A stretch of DNA of 64,000 nt from an uncultured Polaribacter sp. (GTDB lineage: Bacteria; Bacteroidota; Bacteroidia; Flavobacteriales; Flavobacteriaceae), in NCBI GenBank assembly GCA_943846595.1, contig OX044355.1, forward strand, positions 620,001 to 684,000. Direction: 5' to 3'. Below the pieces are notes generated by a model, which did not search any database, was not told the origin of the DNA, and was given only the letters and a program-made list of their open reading frames with translations. Both the position numbers and the translations under genes were made by a program. Below, piece by piece: positions 8,091-16,445 of this stretch; position 1 is the stretch's first letter, and the number at the start of each line of letters is the position of its first letter.

Positions 8091-8750
8091 ATGAAAACGA
8101 TCCAAGAAGTTGTAGAAAGTACGGTTAGAAAAACACCCTTTATTGAAGAAGCTTTACACGAAAAATTAATCAATGTTTCTTCCTTAGCAAGAATTATCTT
8201 ACCAGAAGTTTCTAAAACTTTAAAAAAAGACATTAAAGTAGGCGCAGTAATGATGGCAATTAATAGGTTGTCGCCAGCGAGTGAGTTGAGAATTCGAAAG
8301 AATATTAAAAAAATTGCGGTCAATTTAGGTGATTTTATTGTGCGTTCAGATCTTTGTGATTTTACTTTTAAAAACACTCCTACTCTATTAAAGGAAATCG
8401 CAAAAATTTTAACCAAAACGGCAGATAAAAACGATGCTTTCTTAACCATCTCACAAGGTATTTTTGAAACAAATATTGTTGCCAGTAAAAGCCTTCAGAA
8501 ATACATAGAAACGATTTTTGAAAAAGAAACGTGTATCAATAATGTTTTGGATTTAGCATCGATTACCATTAAACTTCCCGTAAATAATTTAGAACAATCA
8601 GGAATTTATTATTTTATTCTCAAACAATTGGCCTGGGCAGATATCGCTTTGCAAGAGGTTATTTCTACTACAAATGAAATGACGATAGTTGTAAAAGAAA
8701 ATGATATTAATGAAACTTTTGGAATTCTTATGAATTTAAAATCAGCTTAA
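8091..8750 (+). CDS. Conserved protein with a probable aspartokinase-like ACT domain
   Basis: A 219-residue soluble protein of unknown function. The first 90 residues are predicted helical and basic (TIQEVVESTVRKTPFIEEALHE and later KVGAVMMAINRL), resembling a small DNA-binding or dimerisation domain. The C-terminal half alternates strands and helices. Its stretch ITIKLPVNNLEQSGIYYFIL, then LAWADIALQEVIST and NEMTIVVKENDINETFGIL, follows the pattern of the regulatory ACT domain of aspartate kinases. The kinase domain is absent, so naming it aspartate kinase would be wrong. It follows gpsA by 43 bases and precedes an MFS exporter by 15. A ligand-sensing role is an inference only. Confidence 0.6.
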   Translation: MKTIQEVVESTVRKTPFIEEALHEKLINVSSLARIILPEVSKTLKKDIKVGAVMMAINRLSPASELRIRKNIKKIAVNLGDFIVRSDLCDFTFKNTPTLLKEIAKILTKTADKNDAFLTISQGIFETNIVASKSLQKYIETIFEKETCINNVLDLASITIKLPVNNLEQSGIYYFILKQLAWADIALQEVISTTNEMTIVVKENDINETFGILMNLKSA

Positions 8751-8765
8751 TTCCGCTTTCAATCA

Positions 8766-10037
8766 ATGTCTAAAAAAGACCCTTATGCAGCATTAAGAAT
8801 AAGAGAATTTAATATTTTTTTAGTCGTTCGCTTTGCATTAATTTTTGGATGGTCCATGCAGTTTATTGTCATTGAGTGGAAGGTGTATGAACTTACAGGA
8901 GATCCTTTGTACTTAGGTTTAATTGGGTTAATGGAAATTATTCCAGCCCTATCTATGGCCTTATTCTCAGGTCACATTGTAGATCAGCAAGAAAAAAGAA
9001 ATTTACTAGCCCTTTGTATTGCAGCCTTTTCTTTGATTAGTTTTGGATTATTCTGGATTACTTCCGAAAGTATAAGTCAGTCATTATCTACACAAACCCT
9101 ATTATATATTATTTACGCGTTGGTTTTCTTTGGCGGTTTTTTACGCGCCTTTTTTGGGCCAATTATTTTCTCATTGGTGGCTCTAATCGTGCCTAAGAAA
9201 ATCTATCCAAATGCCGCAACTTGGAATAGTTCATTATGGCAAATGGCACGTGTTTTAGGGGTTGCTTTTGCAGGGTTTTCAATCAATTGGATTGGGGTAC
9301 ATGGGTCTTTGAGTATTATTTTTGCTTTAGTTTCCTTTTCCTTTTTTGTTTTATTTAAAATAAAAAGAAAACCAATTTTAAACCCTAAAATTGGAGAGCC
9401 CGTTTTACAAAGTTTAAAAGAAGGTGTCAATTTTGTTTTTAAAACAAAAGCGATTTTAGGCGCTTTAACTTTAGATATGTTTTCTGTTTTATTTGGAGGC
9501 GCCATTGCTTTATTGGCCATTTTTGCAGAAGATATTTTAAAAGTAGGCCCTCAAGGTTTTGGTATATTGGTGGCTGCACCTTCTGTCGGTTCTTTTTTAA
9601 CCATGTTGGTAACTGCCTACATTCCAATTAGTAAAAACGCCGGTATGAAACTCCTCCTCGCCATTTTTGGATTTGGAATTTGCATCATCGTTTTCGGCCT
9701 TTCTTCCATCTTTTGGGTTTCTGTGGTAGCCTTATTTTTTAGTGGGGTTACAGACGGCGTTTCTATGGTAATTCGACAAACCATACTACAATTAAAAACC
9801 CCCGATCATATGCGAGGCAGAGTCTCTTCTGTAAATTCCATGTTTGTTGGTTCATCCAATGAGTTAGGCGCTTTTGAAAGTGGGCTTACAGCCAAACTAA
9901 TGGGCACGGTTACTGCGGTTGTTTTTGGCGGAACAATGACCCTAATCACCGTTGTTACTACAGGGCTTGTAAATCCAACTTTACGAAAGTTGGATTTAAC
10001 AAAAGATTTGGAAGCGCATGAAAGTGAGGTAGAATAA
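8766..10037 (+). CDS. MFS transporter, EntS-like (MFS_3) family
   Basis: A 423-residue major facilitator of the 12-helix EntS/enterobactin-exporter-like branch. The opening ALRIREFNIFLVVRFALIFG and the loop SGHIVDQQEKRNLLAL (about residues 70-85) match the family's N-terminal and loop 2-3 motifs. TPDHMRGRVSSVNSMFVGSSNELG near residues 343-366 is the conserved MRGRV segment between helices 10 and 11. These proteins usually export siderophores or drugs; the substrate here is unknown. It follows the ACT protein by 15 bases. A pseudogene begins 11 bases after its stop. Confidence 0.85.
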   Translation: MSKKDPYAALRIREFNIFLVVRFALIFGWSMQFIVIEWKVYELTGDPLYLGLIGLMEIIPALSMALFSGHIVDQQEKRNLLALCIAAFSLISFGLFWITSESISQSLSTQTLLYIIYALVFFGGFLRAFFGPIIFSLVALIVPKKIYPNAATWNSSLWQMARVLGVAFAGFSINWIGVHGSLSIIFALVSFSFFVLFKIKRKPILNPKIGEPVLQSLKEGVNFVFKTKAILGALTLDMFSVLFGGAIALLAIFAEDILKVGPQGFGILVAAPSVGSFLTMLVTAYIPISKNAGMKLLLAIFGFGICIIVFGLSSIFWVSVVALFFSGVTDGVSMVIRQTILQLKTPDHMRGRVSSVNSMFVGSSNELGAFESGLTAKLMGTVTAVVFGGTMTLITVVTTGLVNPTLRKLDLTKDLEAHESEVE

Positions 10038-10048
10038 ACCAATCGATA

Positions 10049-11385
10049 ATGAAAAAAATAATAACAATATTTTTTTTATCTTTCTCAACACCCTTTATTC
10101 ACAACGAATTTCAGGAATTATTCTCGATGCTGTCACAAAAGATCCTATTGAAAATGCGCATATTTTCATCAAAAAAAAAGTACTTGTCACCAATAAAAAA
10201 GGGACGTTTTCTTTTAATTTTAAAAAAGGAAAACAAATCCGATTCAGTGTTTCTCACATAAAGTACAAAGACCAAAAAGTAACCTTTAATACCAGCGAGA
10301 ATACTCTGACAATTCTCCTATTTCAGAAACAAGAAGCGTTGTCAGAAATTACACTTGTTTCTAAAAAGAACTTGAAGTATAAAATAGATTTCACAATACT
10401 ACCAGTACTTCCAAAATCAACGCACTCTTTTGCAGCAGTCATAAAAAACAATCAATTATTTGTTATAGGAGGTGACGCCTCGAATGTAAGAGATGAGTTA
10501 AGAAGAGGTATTAGTGAATTAAGAGGGAGTAGTGAGCAAGAAATAATGAAGTTAATAACCAAACCAAAATTTCAAGACTTCTATTCCTATTTGGGCGATT
10601 TACAAGTATACGATTTCGAATCAAATCAATGGATATTGAAAGAGAATGTGTTTAGAAAGAAAGCAAATCACAATGTCATTTCTTTTGAGAATAAACTCTA
10701 TTTGCTGGGAGGAAAATGACTCTCAAGAACTAAAAAGAGAGATTATTTAGAAGACAAAATTGAAGTTTATAACCTCTCTAATGAAACCTTAGAAATTGAT
10801 GATACCAATCCGCATCAAGCAGTAAATTCACTTGCACTTCTGTACCAAGATAGTATTATTTTAATGGGAGGATCTATTAAAGAAAATAAGCAAGGCGTCA
10901 AAAAATATTCAGATCAAATACACGTATATGATTTAAAAACAAGGTATTGGTATTTGTTTTCAAAAATGACCAAAGGCAAAGAATCTCAAGGAATTATTGT
11001 AGGGAATCACCTTTATTTTTTTGGTGGTTATCGTGAAAATGAACTTACGGAAATAGAAGTATTTGATCTAAAAACAAACACTTGGAAAGCGGTTGGTCAT
11101 TTGTTTAAAGGAATGCGTAAGCCAGCAATAACAACCCATAAAGACATTATTTATTTGTTTGAAAACCTACAACTCCTTATGTATAATACAACATCAAATG
11201 AATTGCGAAGTTATGCCATAGATTTAAACCTTTTTGGAGCTACGATGCACTTTTATAAAGACAAATTGTACATTTCTGGAGGGTATTTATCCAGTGAATT
11301 TGATCAAATTCCAACCAACGGATTTTATAGCGTTTCCTTGAAAGAGTTTAAAAATACAAGACCTTTAAAAGCAACGTTATTTTAA
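10049..11385 (+). pseudogene. Kelch-propeller protein with carboxypeptidase-regulatory-like domain, broken twice
   Basis: One gene of about 445 codons is interrupted by two lesions. The first is a one-base loss in the T-run 10070-10077; restoring a T gives a signal peptide (MKKIITIFFFIFLNTLYSQ) running into ISGIILDAVTKDPIENAHI, the start of a CarboxypepD_reg-like domain. The second is an in-frame TGA at 10717-10719 inside LYLLGGK*LSRTKKRDYLED; a CGA-to-TGA change is a simple explanation. After it the same frame runs to 11385. Six kelch-like blades are seen, for example NNQLFVIGGD, NKLYLLGGK, DSIILMGGS, NHLYFFGGY and DKLYISGGY. The product would have been an exported propeller protein. Two independent lesions argue for true decay rather than sequencing error. 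Confidence 0.8.
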
Positions 11386-11441
11386 AGAGTTGTTAGATTA
11401 TTTTCTAAAACTGTCTTGAAATAAATTTTTTAAAAAAAGAC

Positions 11442-11837
11442 TTATTTCGCGAGTATTCCCCTTTTCTTAATTTCAGGAATCATGCGCAATCTACTTTCTT
11501 TAATGGCGTTTTTTTCAAAGAGAAACGTTTTGTCTTTCAGGTGATTGTTTTCAAAAAAAGAAACCTGAAAACGATTGTTCAATACAAACAATTCAGGCTG
11601 AATAAACTCTACCTTTGCAAAAGAATTTGCGGGCAATACAGCTAGTTTTTTTCGAAGTAAAGATGTTGTTTTTGTTTCAGAAAACCCTTGAGAAACAATG
11701 ACAATCATCTCTAGAGCTACCTTTTTATTGTTGAGGATGTAAATATTCCAATCATCTGTTTTGTAAAGTGGATTGTATTCATAAACAACAGCAATCTCTA
11801 CACCAGATACTTCAGGAATTTGAATGTCTTTCTTCAA
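11442..11837 (-). CDS. Conserved hypothetical protein
   Basis: A 131-residue soluble protein with no signal peptide or membrane segment. It is beta-rich (VEIAVVYEYNPLYKTDDWNIYILN, then VALEMIVIVSQGF), with a basic C-terminal tail (PEIKKRGILAK). I recognise no catalytic motif. It lies 26 bases downstream of pheS on the same strand and could be co-transcribed with it. Function unknown; the composition looks like ordinary native coding sequence. Confidence 0.65.
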   Translation of the reverse strand: MKKDIQIPEVSGVEIAVVYEYNPLYKTDDWNIYILNNKKVALEMIVIVSQGFSETKTTSLLRKKLAVLPANSFAKVEFIQPELFVLNNRFQVSFFENNHLKDKTFLFEKNAIKESRLRMIPEIKKRGILAK

Positions 11838-11863
11838 AATTAATTTTTAAGGATTCTACCAGC

Positions 11864-12883
11864 TTAGATCACCGATTTGAACTGCTCTAGGAAACGTTTG
11901 TCGTTTTCATAAAACATTCTAATGTCTGGAATTTGATACAACAACATTGCAATACGCTCGATTCCCATTCCAAAAGCATATCCGGAGTATTTTGTAGGAT
12001 CAATATTTGCGTTTTTCAAGACGTTTGGATCTACCATTCCACACCCCATTATTTCTAACCACCCTGTTCCTTTAGTGATTCTGTAGTCAGTTTCTGTTTC
12101 CAATCCCCAATAGATATCAACTTCTGCACTTGGTTCTGTAAACGGAAAATAAGAAGGACGCAAACGGATTTTAGATTTCCCAAACATTTCTTTTGTAAAG
12201 TACAATAAGGTTTGTTTTAAATCTGCAAAAGAAACATCGGTATCGATATACAAACCTTCAACTTGATGAAAAATACAATGTGAACGCGCCGAAATATCTT
12301 CATTTCTAAAAACACGTCCCGGAGAAATTGTTCGAATGGGCGGTGTGTTTTCTTCCATATAACGAACTTGTACAGAAGAGGTGTGTGTTCTGAGTAAAAT
12401 ATCGGGATCCTGTTCAATAAAAAAAGTGTCTTGCATGTCTCTTGCAGGATGGTATTCAGGCAAATTCAAAGCTGTAAAGTTATGCCAATCATCCTCTATT
12501 TCTGGACCTTCAGAAACGGTAAAACCAATTCGATTAAAAACATCAATAATTTTATTTTTTACTAAAGATATTGGATGACGAGACCCGAGTTCAATTGGCT
12601 CAGAAGGACGTGTTAAATCCCCAAAAAAAGGTTTTTGCTCTATTGAGTTTTCTAAAGTGTCGTTTAGCTCAGCAATTTTGTTTTCGGCGGCTTTCTTTAA
12701 ATTATTTAAAGCCTGCCCACAATCTTTTCGCAACCCCGCATCTACATTTTTAAATTCAGCAAACAACTCTTTTAAAAGACCTTTGCTTCCTAAATATTGA
12801 ATCCTAAAAGACTCAACATCTTCTTTTGAAGTCGCTTTAAATGTATTTACGTCACCAATTAATTCTTTTACTTTGTCTAACAT
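11864..12883 (-). CDS. pheS: Phenylalanyl-tRNA synthetase alpha subunit
   Basis: A 339-residue class II aminoacyl-tRNA synthetase alpha chain that, with PheT, charges tRNA-Phe. The N-terminal coiled coil (residues 1-90) contains SFRIQYLGSKGLLKELF. The catalytic core has RHPISLVKNKIIDVFNRIGF, motif 2 VFRNEDISARSHCIFHQVEG and motif 3 GYAFGMGIERIAMLLY near the C-terminus. Length is standard. pheT is not in the window, so the subunit genes are separated, unlike the pheST operons of many bacteria. An exact -7 element (CAAATTTA on the plus strand) lies upstream. Confidence 0.97.
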   Translation of the reverse strand: MLDKVKELIGDVNTFKATSKEDVESFRIQYLGSKGLLKELFAEFKNVDAGLRKDCGQALNNLKKAAENKIAELNDTLENSIEQKPFFGDLTRPSEPIELGSRHPISLVKNKIIDVFNRIGFTVSEGPEIEDDWHNFTALNLPEYHPARDMQDTFFIEQDPDILLRTHTSSVQVRYMEENTPPIRTISPGRVFRNEDISARSHCIFHQVEGLYIDTDVSFADLKQTLLYFTKEMFGKSKIRLRPSYFPFTEPSAEVDIYWGLETETDYRITKGTGWLEIMGCGMVDPNVLKNANIDPTKYSGYAFGMGIERIAMLLYQIPDIRMFYENDKRFLEQFKSVI

Positions 12884-12903
12884 TTTCGGCTAAAATTAAA
12901 GCA

Positions 12904-12911
12904 CAAATTTA
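12904..12911 (-). promoter_or_regulatory. Bacteroidota -7 element for pheS
   Basis: The minus strand reads TAAATTTG, an exact TAnnTTTG match 20 bases before the pheS start. No -33 TTG is clear. Confidence 0.45.
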
Positions 12912-13018
12912 GTGTTTTTTATAGAGTTTTAGAATGCTTTTTGTGACAAAAGAAAAACAGCTTTCGAAATCGATTGAAATAAGGAACTACAGATCGTAAA
13001 ATATAAATAATTTTTGAT

Positions 13019-13046
13019 TTGTGAATTCAGAAATTAACTATATTTG
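13019..13046 (+). promoter_or_regulatory. Bacteroidota promoter of gdhA (TTG, 17 bp, TATATTTG)
   Basis: TTG at 13019-13021 and an exact TATATTTG at 13039-13046 are separated by 17 bases, matching the Bacteroidota consensus. The predicted leader of about 40 bases contains A-rich sequence rather than a Shine-Dalgarno motif. Confidence 0.6.
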
Positions 13047-13092
13047 TCCCCAGTAAATTTTATATAATTCATAAAAAAGAACATCAAAAATT

Positions 13093-14436
13093 ATGGAATT
13101 AAAAATTAAAGAATTTATGGACTTGGTGAACAAGAGAAATAACCATGAGCCAGAATTTTTACAAGCCGTTCAGGAAGTTGCAGAAACTGTAATCCCATAT
13201 ATCGTACAACACGATATTTATCACGGCAAGAATATCTTGTTAAGAATGGTAGAACCAGAAAGATTGATTTCTTTCCGAGTTTCTTGGGTAGATGATAGTG
13301 GAGAGATACAAGTAAACAGAGGGTATAGAATCCAAATGAATTCTGCCATAGGACCCTACAAAGGAGGCCTGCGTTTTCACCCAACCGTAAATGCGAGTAT
13401 TTTAAAATTTTTAGCTTTTGAGCAAGTCTTTAAAAATTCCTTAACAACACTGCCAATGGGAGGTGGAAAAGGAGGTTCTGATTTTGATCCTAAAGGAAAA
13501 TCAGACAACGAAATTATGCGTTTCTGTCATGCCTTTATGGGTGAATTATTTAGACATATTGGCCCAAACACAGACGTACCTGCCGGAGATATTGGTGTTG
13601 GTGGACGTGAGATTGGTTTTATGTTTGGGATGTATAAAAAATTAAACAATGAGTTTACAGGAGTGTTAACTGGCAAAGGTGCTTCTTGGGGAGGATCATT
13701 GATAAGACCCGAAGCAACAGGTTATGGAACCGTATATTTTGCACAAAATATGTTACAGCGTAAAAACGATTCCTTTGATGGGAAAAAAGTAGTCATTTCA
13801 GGCGCTGGAAATGTGGCACAATATGCGGCAGAAAAAGCAATTGAATTAGGGGCAACCGTTTTAACACTTTCAGATTCAGGAGGATATATTTATGATGAAG
13901 AAGGCATCAACACTGAAAAGTTGAAGCACGTAATGTACATTAAGAATGAACAAAGAGAAAGAATTGGTGACTATATTAAAAAGTATCCGAAGGCTAAATA
14001 CATTGCAGGAGAAAGACCTTGGTCTGTACCCTGCGATATTGCTTTACCTTGTGCAACTCAGAATGAGTTGAATGGTGAGGAAGCAAAAACATTGGTTGCA
14101 AATGGATGTATCTGTATTTCTGAAGGAGCAAACATGCCTTCCACACCTGAAGCAATTCAGGAATTTCAAAAAGGAAAAATTCTATTCGCTCCAGGGAAAG
14201 CAAGTAATGCTGGAGGAGTTGCAACCTCAGGTTTAGAAATGAGTCAAAACTCATTGCGTTTGAGCTGGTCGCGAAAAGAAGTAGACGACAAATTGAAAGA
14301 TATTATGGAAGATATTCATGATTCATGTGTTCAATATGGAGAAAATGTAGACGGCTCTATTGACTACATCAAAGGAGCAAACATTGCTGGTTTTGTAAAA
14401 GTTGCAGATGCTATGTTGGCGCAAGGAGTTGTATAA
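13093..14436 (+). CDS. gdhA: Glutamate dehydrogenase, hexameric
   Basis: A 447-residue glutamate dehydrogenase that makes glutamate from 2-oxoglutarate and ammonia (or the reverse). RVSWVDDSGEIQVNRGYRIQ is followed by the glutamate-binding GPYKGGLRFHP and the catalytic-lysine motif LPMGGGKGGSDFDPKGKSD near residues 120-138. The nucleotide-binding loop KKVVISGAGNVAQYAAEKAI and the C-terminal ASNAGGVATSGLEMSQNS are standard. The length fits the roughly 450-residue NADP-type small hexameric class, but cofactor choice is not provable by eye. It has its own promoter and terminator, so it is a single-gene transcript. Confidence 0.96.
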   Translation: MELKIKEFMDLVNKRNNHEPEFLQAVQEVAETVIPYIVQHDIYHGKNILLRMVEPERLISFRVSWVDDSGEIQVNRGYRIQMNSAIGPYKGGLRFHPTVNASILKFLAFEQVFKNSLTTLPMGGGKGGSDFDPKGKSDNEIMRFCHAFMGELFRHIGPNTDVPAGDIGVGGREIGFMFGMYKKLNNEFTGVLTGKGASWGGSLIRPEATGYGTVYFAQNMLQRKNDSFDGKKVVISGAGNVAQYAAEKAIELGATVLTLSDSGGYIYDEEGINTEKLKHVMYIKNEQRERIGDYIKKYPKAKYIAGERPWSVPCDIALPCATQNELNGEEAKTLVANGCICISEGANMPSTPEAIQEFQKGKILFAPGKASNAGGVATSGLEMSQNSLRLSWSRKEVDDKLKDIMEDIHDSCVQYGENVDGSIDYIKGANIAGFVKVADAMLAQGVV

Positions 14437-14460
14437 ACAGAATTTTAGTATACAATATAG

Positions 14461-14492
14461 AAACGCATCAGAATAATTGATGCGTTTTTTTG
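14461..14492 (+). terminator. Rho-independent terminator after gdhA
   Basis: The stem AAACGCATCA / TGATGCGTTT with a seven-base loop is followed by a T-run. It overlaps the upstream in-frame TTG of the LysE-family frame, which supports starting that gene at 14537. Confidence 0.85.
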
Positions 14493-14536
14493 TTCAATTT
14501 ATTTTTAAAAGGTTTCTTTACCTAAAATATATTTTA

Positions 14537-15172
14537 ATGGATCTGATGACGCATTTTATAATTGGTTTTTTAGTTGCTTTTATAGGCTCTATACCCCCAA
14601 GTATGCTTAATATGACCGCATTAAAAATAAGGTTACAGAATGATATAAAGGCGGCATATAAATACGTTTTAGGCGTCTCTGTAGTGGTACTATTACAAGC
14701 CTATATTGCGGTGTTTTTGTCCAAATATGTGTTAGAAAATCCGACAATATTGGAGGTGATTTCGCAATTTGGAATCGTCATTTTTATATTATTGGCCCTT
14801 TATTTTTATAAAGAATCCAAAAAAGAAAAACGAGCTGAATCGAATCCAAAGAATTCTAAAAAGCTCTTTTTTATAACAGGTCTCTCGCTCTCCTCTTTAA
14901 ACATGTTTGCCTTTCCTTTTTATTGTGGAGTTGTTGCATTTTTAGACGTTTTTAAGCGGTTTTGTTTCGATATCGTTTCCGTAGTTTCTTTTGTAGTTGG
15001 TACTGGAGTCGGTACTTTTAGCATTCTTTTTTTCTATGTGAAACATGCAACTAAAATCCAAGAAAAGACAGGGAGAATAACCAAAAACATCAATCTTGTT
15101 CTGAGTATTCTAACCGCTTTGGTGGCGCTTATATCAATGCTAAAAATGGTATATAAATTTATTGTCCTATGA
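14537..15172 (+). CDS. LysE-family membrane exporter
   Basis: A 211-residue integral membrane protein with about six hydrophobic segments. The start THFIIGFLVAFIGSIPPSMLN has the proline motif in helix 1 typical of LysE/RhtB amino-acid exporters. A charged loop with KKEKRAESNPKNSKK lies at about residues 92-110. The substrate is unknown. The ATG at 14537 is preferred; the upstream TTG at 14477 lies inside the gdhA terminator. Its stop overlaps the next start (ATGA at 15169-15172), so it is translationally coupled to the alpha/beta hydrolase. Confidence 0.75.
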   Translation: MDLMTHFIIGFLVAFIGSIPPSMLNMTALKIRLQNDIKAAYKYVLGVSVVVLLQAYIAVFLSKYVLENPTILEVISQFGIVIFILLALYFYKESKKEKRAESNPKNSKKLFFITGLSLSSLNMFAFPFYCGVVAFLDVFKRFCFDIVSVVSFVVGTGVGTFSILFFYVKHATKIQEKTGRITKNINLVLSILTALVALISMLKMVYKFIVL

Positions 15173-16011
15173 ATAGTATAAAAAATTATGTGATTCAAGG
15201 AAAACATCAAAAACCCATTGTAACCGATGTTTTTTATAACAACACCCAACAACGTCAGAAAGTAGTTGTTTTTTGTCATGGTTACAAAGGGTTTAAAGAT
15301 TGGGGAGCATGGAACCGAATGGCCAGACTGTTTGCAGATGCAGGGTACTTTTTTATAAAGTTTAATTTCTCACACAATGGAGGAACGCTTTCACAACCTA
15401 TCGATTTTCCCGACTTGGAAGCTTTTGGAAAGAACAATTATACCAAAGAATTAGACGACTTAGAAAGTGTTCTTGATTGGGTTTCTAACAATACTCAATT
15501 TAAAAACAGCATAGATTCAAAACAAATTTCAATTATTGGACACAGCAGAGGCGGCGGAATTGCAACTTTAAAAGCTGCCGAAGATCCTCGAGTAAAGAAG
15601 CTTATTTCTTTAGCGTCTGTGTGCGATTTTGCCTCAAGATCGTCAACAAATAGCGATCTAGCTGCATGGAAAAAAACAGGCGTAAAGTACGTCTTAAATG
15701 GAAGAACAAAACAACAAATGCCTCACTTTTATCAGTTTTATGAAGACTTTATTGAAAATAAAGAACGTTTAAATATTCAAAGAGCGGCCAAAAAAATAAC
15801 CATTCCCCATTTAATAATTCATGGAGACAAAGACACCTCTATTTCAGTAAACGAAGCAGAAAAACTCCATGCATGGAATCCGAAGAGTATCTTAAAAATC
15901 ATTGAAAACGCCAATCATGTTTTTAACGTTTCACACCCTTGGACTGAAAACAAAGGCTCTAAGGCCTTTGAACAAACAATTAAAATCTGTATTGATTTTT
16001 TAAGTCAGTAA
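15169..16011 (+). CDS. Alpha/beta-hydrolase-fold protein
   Basis: A 280-residue serine hydrolase of the dienelactone-hydrolase/prolyl-oligopeptidase-like type. VVVFCHGYKGFKDWGAW (about 32-48) gives the oxyanion loop, IIGHSRGGGIATLKAAED (about 122-139) the nucleophile elbow GHSRGG, LIIHGDKDTSISVNEAEKLH the acidic residue, and NANHVFNVSHPW the histidine. There is no signal peptide, so it is cytoplasmic. Substrate unknown; an esterase or amidase role is likely. It overlaps the LysE-family gene by four bases. Confidence 0.85.
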   Translation: MNSIKNYVIQGKHQKPIVTDVFYNNTQQRQKVVVFCHGYKGFKDWGAWNRMARLFADAGYFFIKFNFSHNGGTLSQPIDFPDLEAFGKNNYTKELDDLESVLDWVSNNTQFKNSIDSKQISIIGHSRGGGIATLKAAEDPRVKKLISLASVCDFASRSSTNSDLAAWKKTGVKYVLNGRTKQQMPHFYQFYEDFIENKERLNIQRAAKKITIPHLIIHGDKDTSISVNEAEKLHAWNPKSILKIIENANHVFNVSHPWTENKGSKAFEQTIKICIDFLSQ

Positions 16012-16027
16012 ACACTTTTTGTTTTTG

Positions 16028-16035
16028 TATTTTTG
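16028..16035 (+). promoter_or_regulatory. Bacteroidota -7 element before the ACT protein
   Basis: TATTTTTG is an exact TAnnTTTG match 20 bases before the ATG at 16055. No -33 TTG is seen at the expected spacing. Confidence 0.45.
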
Positions 16036-16054
16036 AAAAACGAAAAACAGATTC

Positions 16055-16423
16055 ATGAGTGGTGAAAAGAACTTACTCAAATGGCTACAGCCTATTTTTA
16101 ACGCAGGAGAGTATGTTTTTGTCACCGTATCAGATTTTGAAAAAATTAGAAGAAAAGACATCCTCTTTGAGTTTAAAGAAGCCGAAGGAAGTACGGTTGT
16201 TTTAGAAAACAATAAAGCGCAGGCTTTACAATTACCTTACCAGTTTGCTAGTAGTTGGATCACTTTAAAAAGTCATTCCTCTCTGAAAGCTATTGGTTTA
16301 ATTGCCACTTTTTCTAATGCATTAACAAGGCGCCACATAGCTTGCGATGTGGTCGCAGGATACTATCATAACCAAATTTTTGTAGCTAGAAAAAAGAGAC
16401 TCAAAGAGCACTTAAAATTTTAA
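16055..16423 (+). CDS. Small ACT-domain protein (COG3602-like)
   Basis: A 122-residue protein that appears to be two ACT-like halves. LLKWLQPIFNAGEYVFVTVS and the following segment match the N-terminal half of the small ACT proteins that sit beside amino-acid genes. The C-terminal half WITLKSHSSLKAIGLIATFSNALTRRHI then CDVVAGYYHNQIFVARKKR has the hallmark of that family. A ligand-binding or regulatory role is expected; the ligand is unknown. It has its own promoter element and ends 22 bases before the dinB start. Confidence 0.75.
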   Translation: MSGEKNLLKWLQPIFNAGEYVFVTVSDFEKIRRKDILFEFKEAEGSTVVLENNKAQALQLPYQFASSWITLKSHSSLKAIGLIATFSNALTRRHIACDVVAGYYHNQIFVARKKRLKEHLKF

Positions 16424-16445
16424 CAAACTTAGTTTAAAAATTATC

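Noticed and set aside
8091..8750. Aspartate kinase
   Set aside because: Only an ACT-like domain is visible; the amino-acid-kinase domain is missing.
14477..14536. Upstream start for the LysE-family gene
   Set aside because: The region lies in the gdhA terminator; helix 1 with its proline motif begins after the ATG at 14537.
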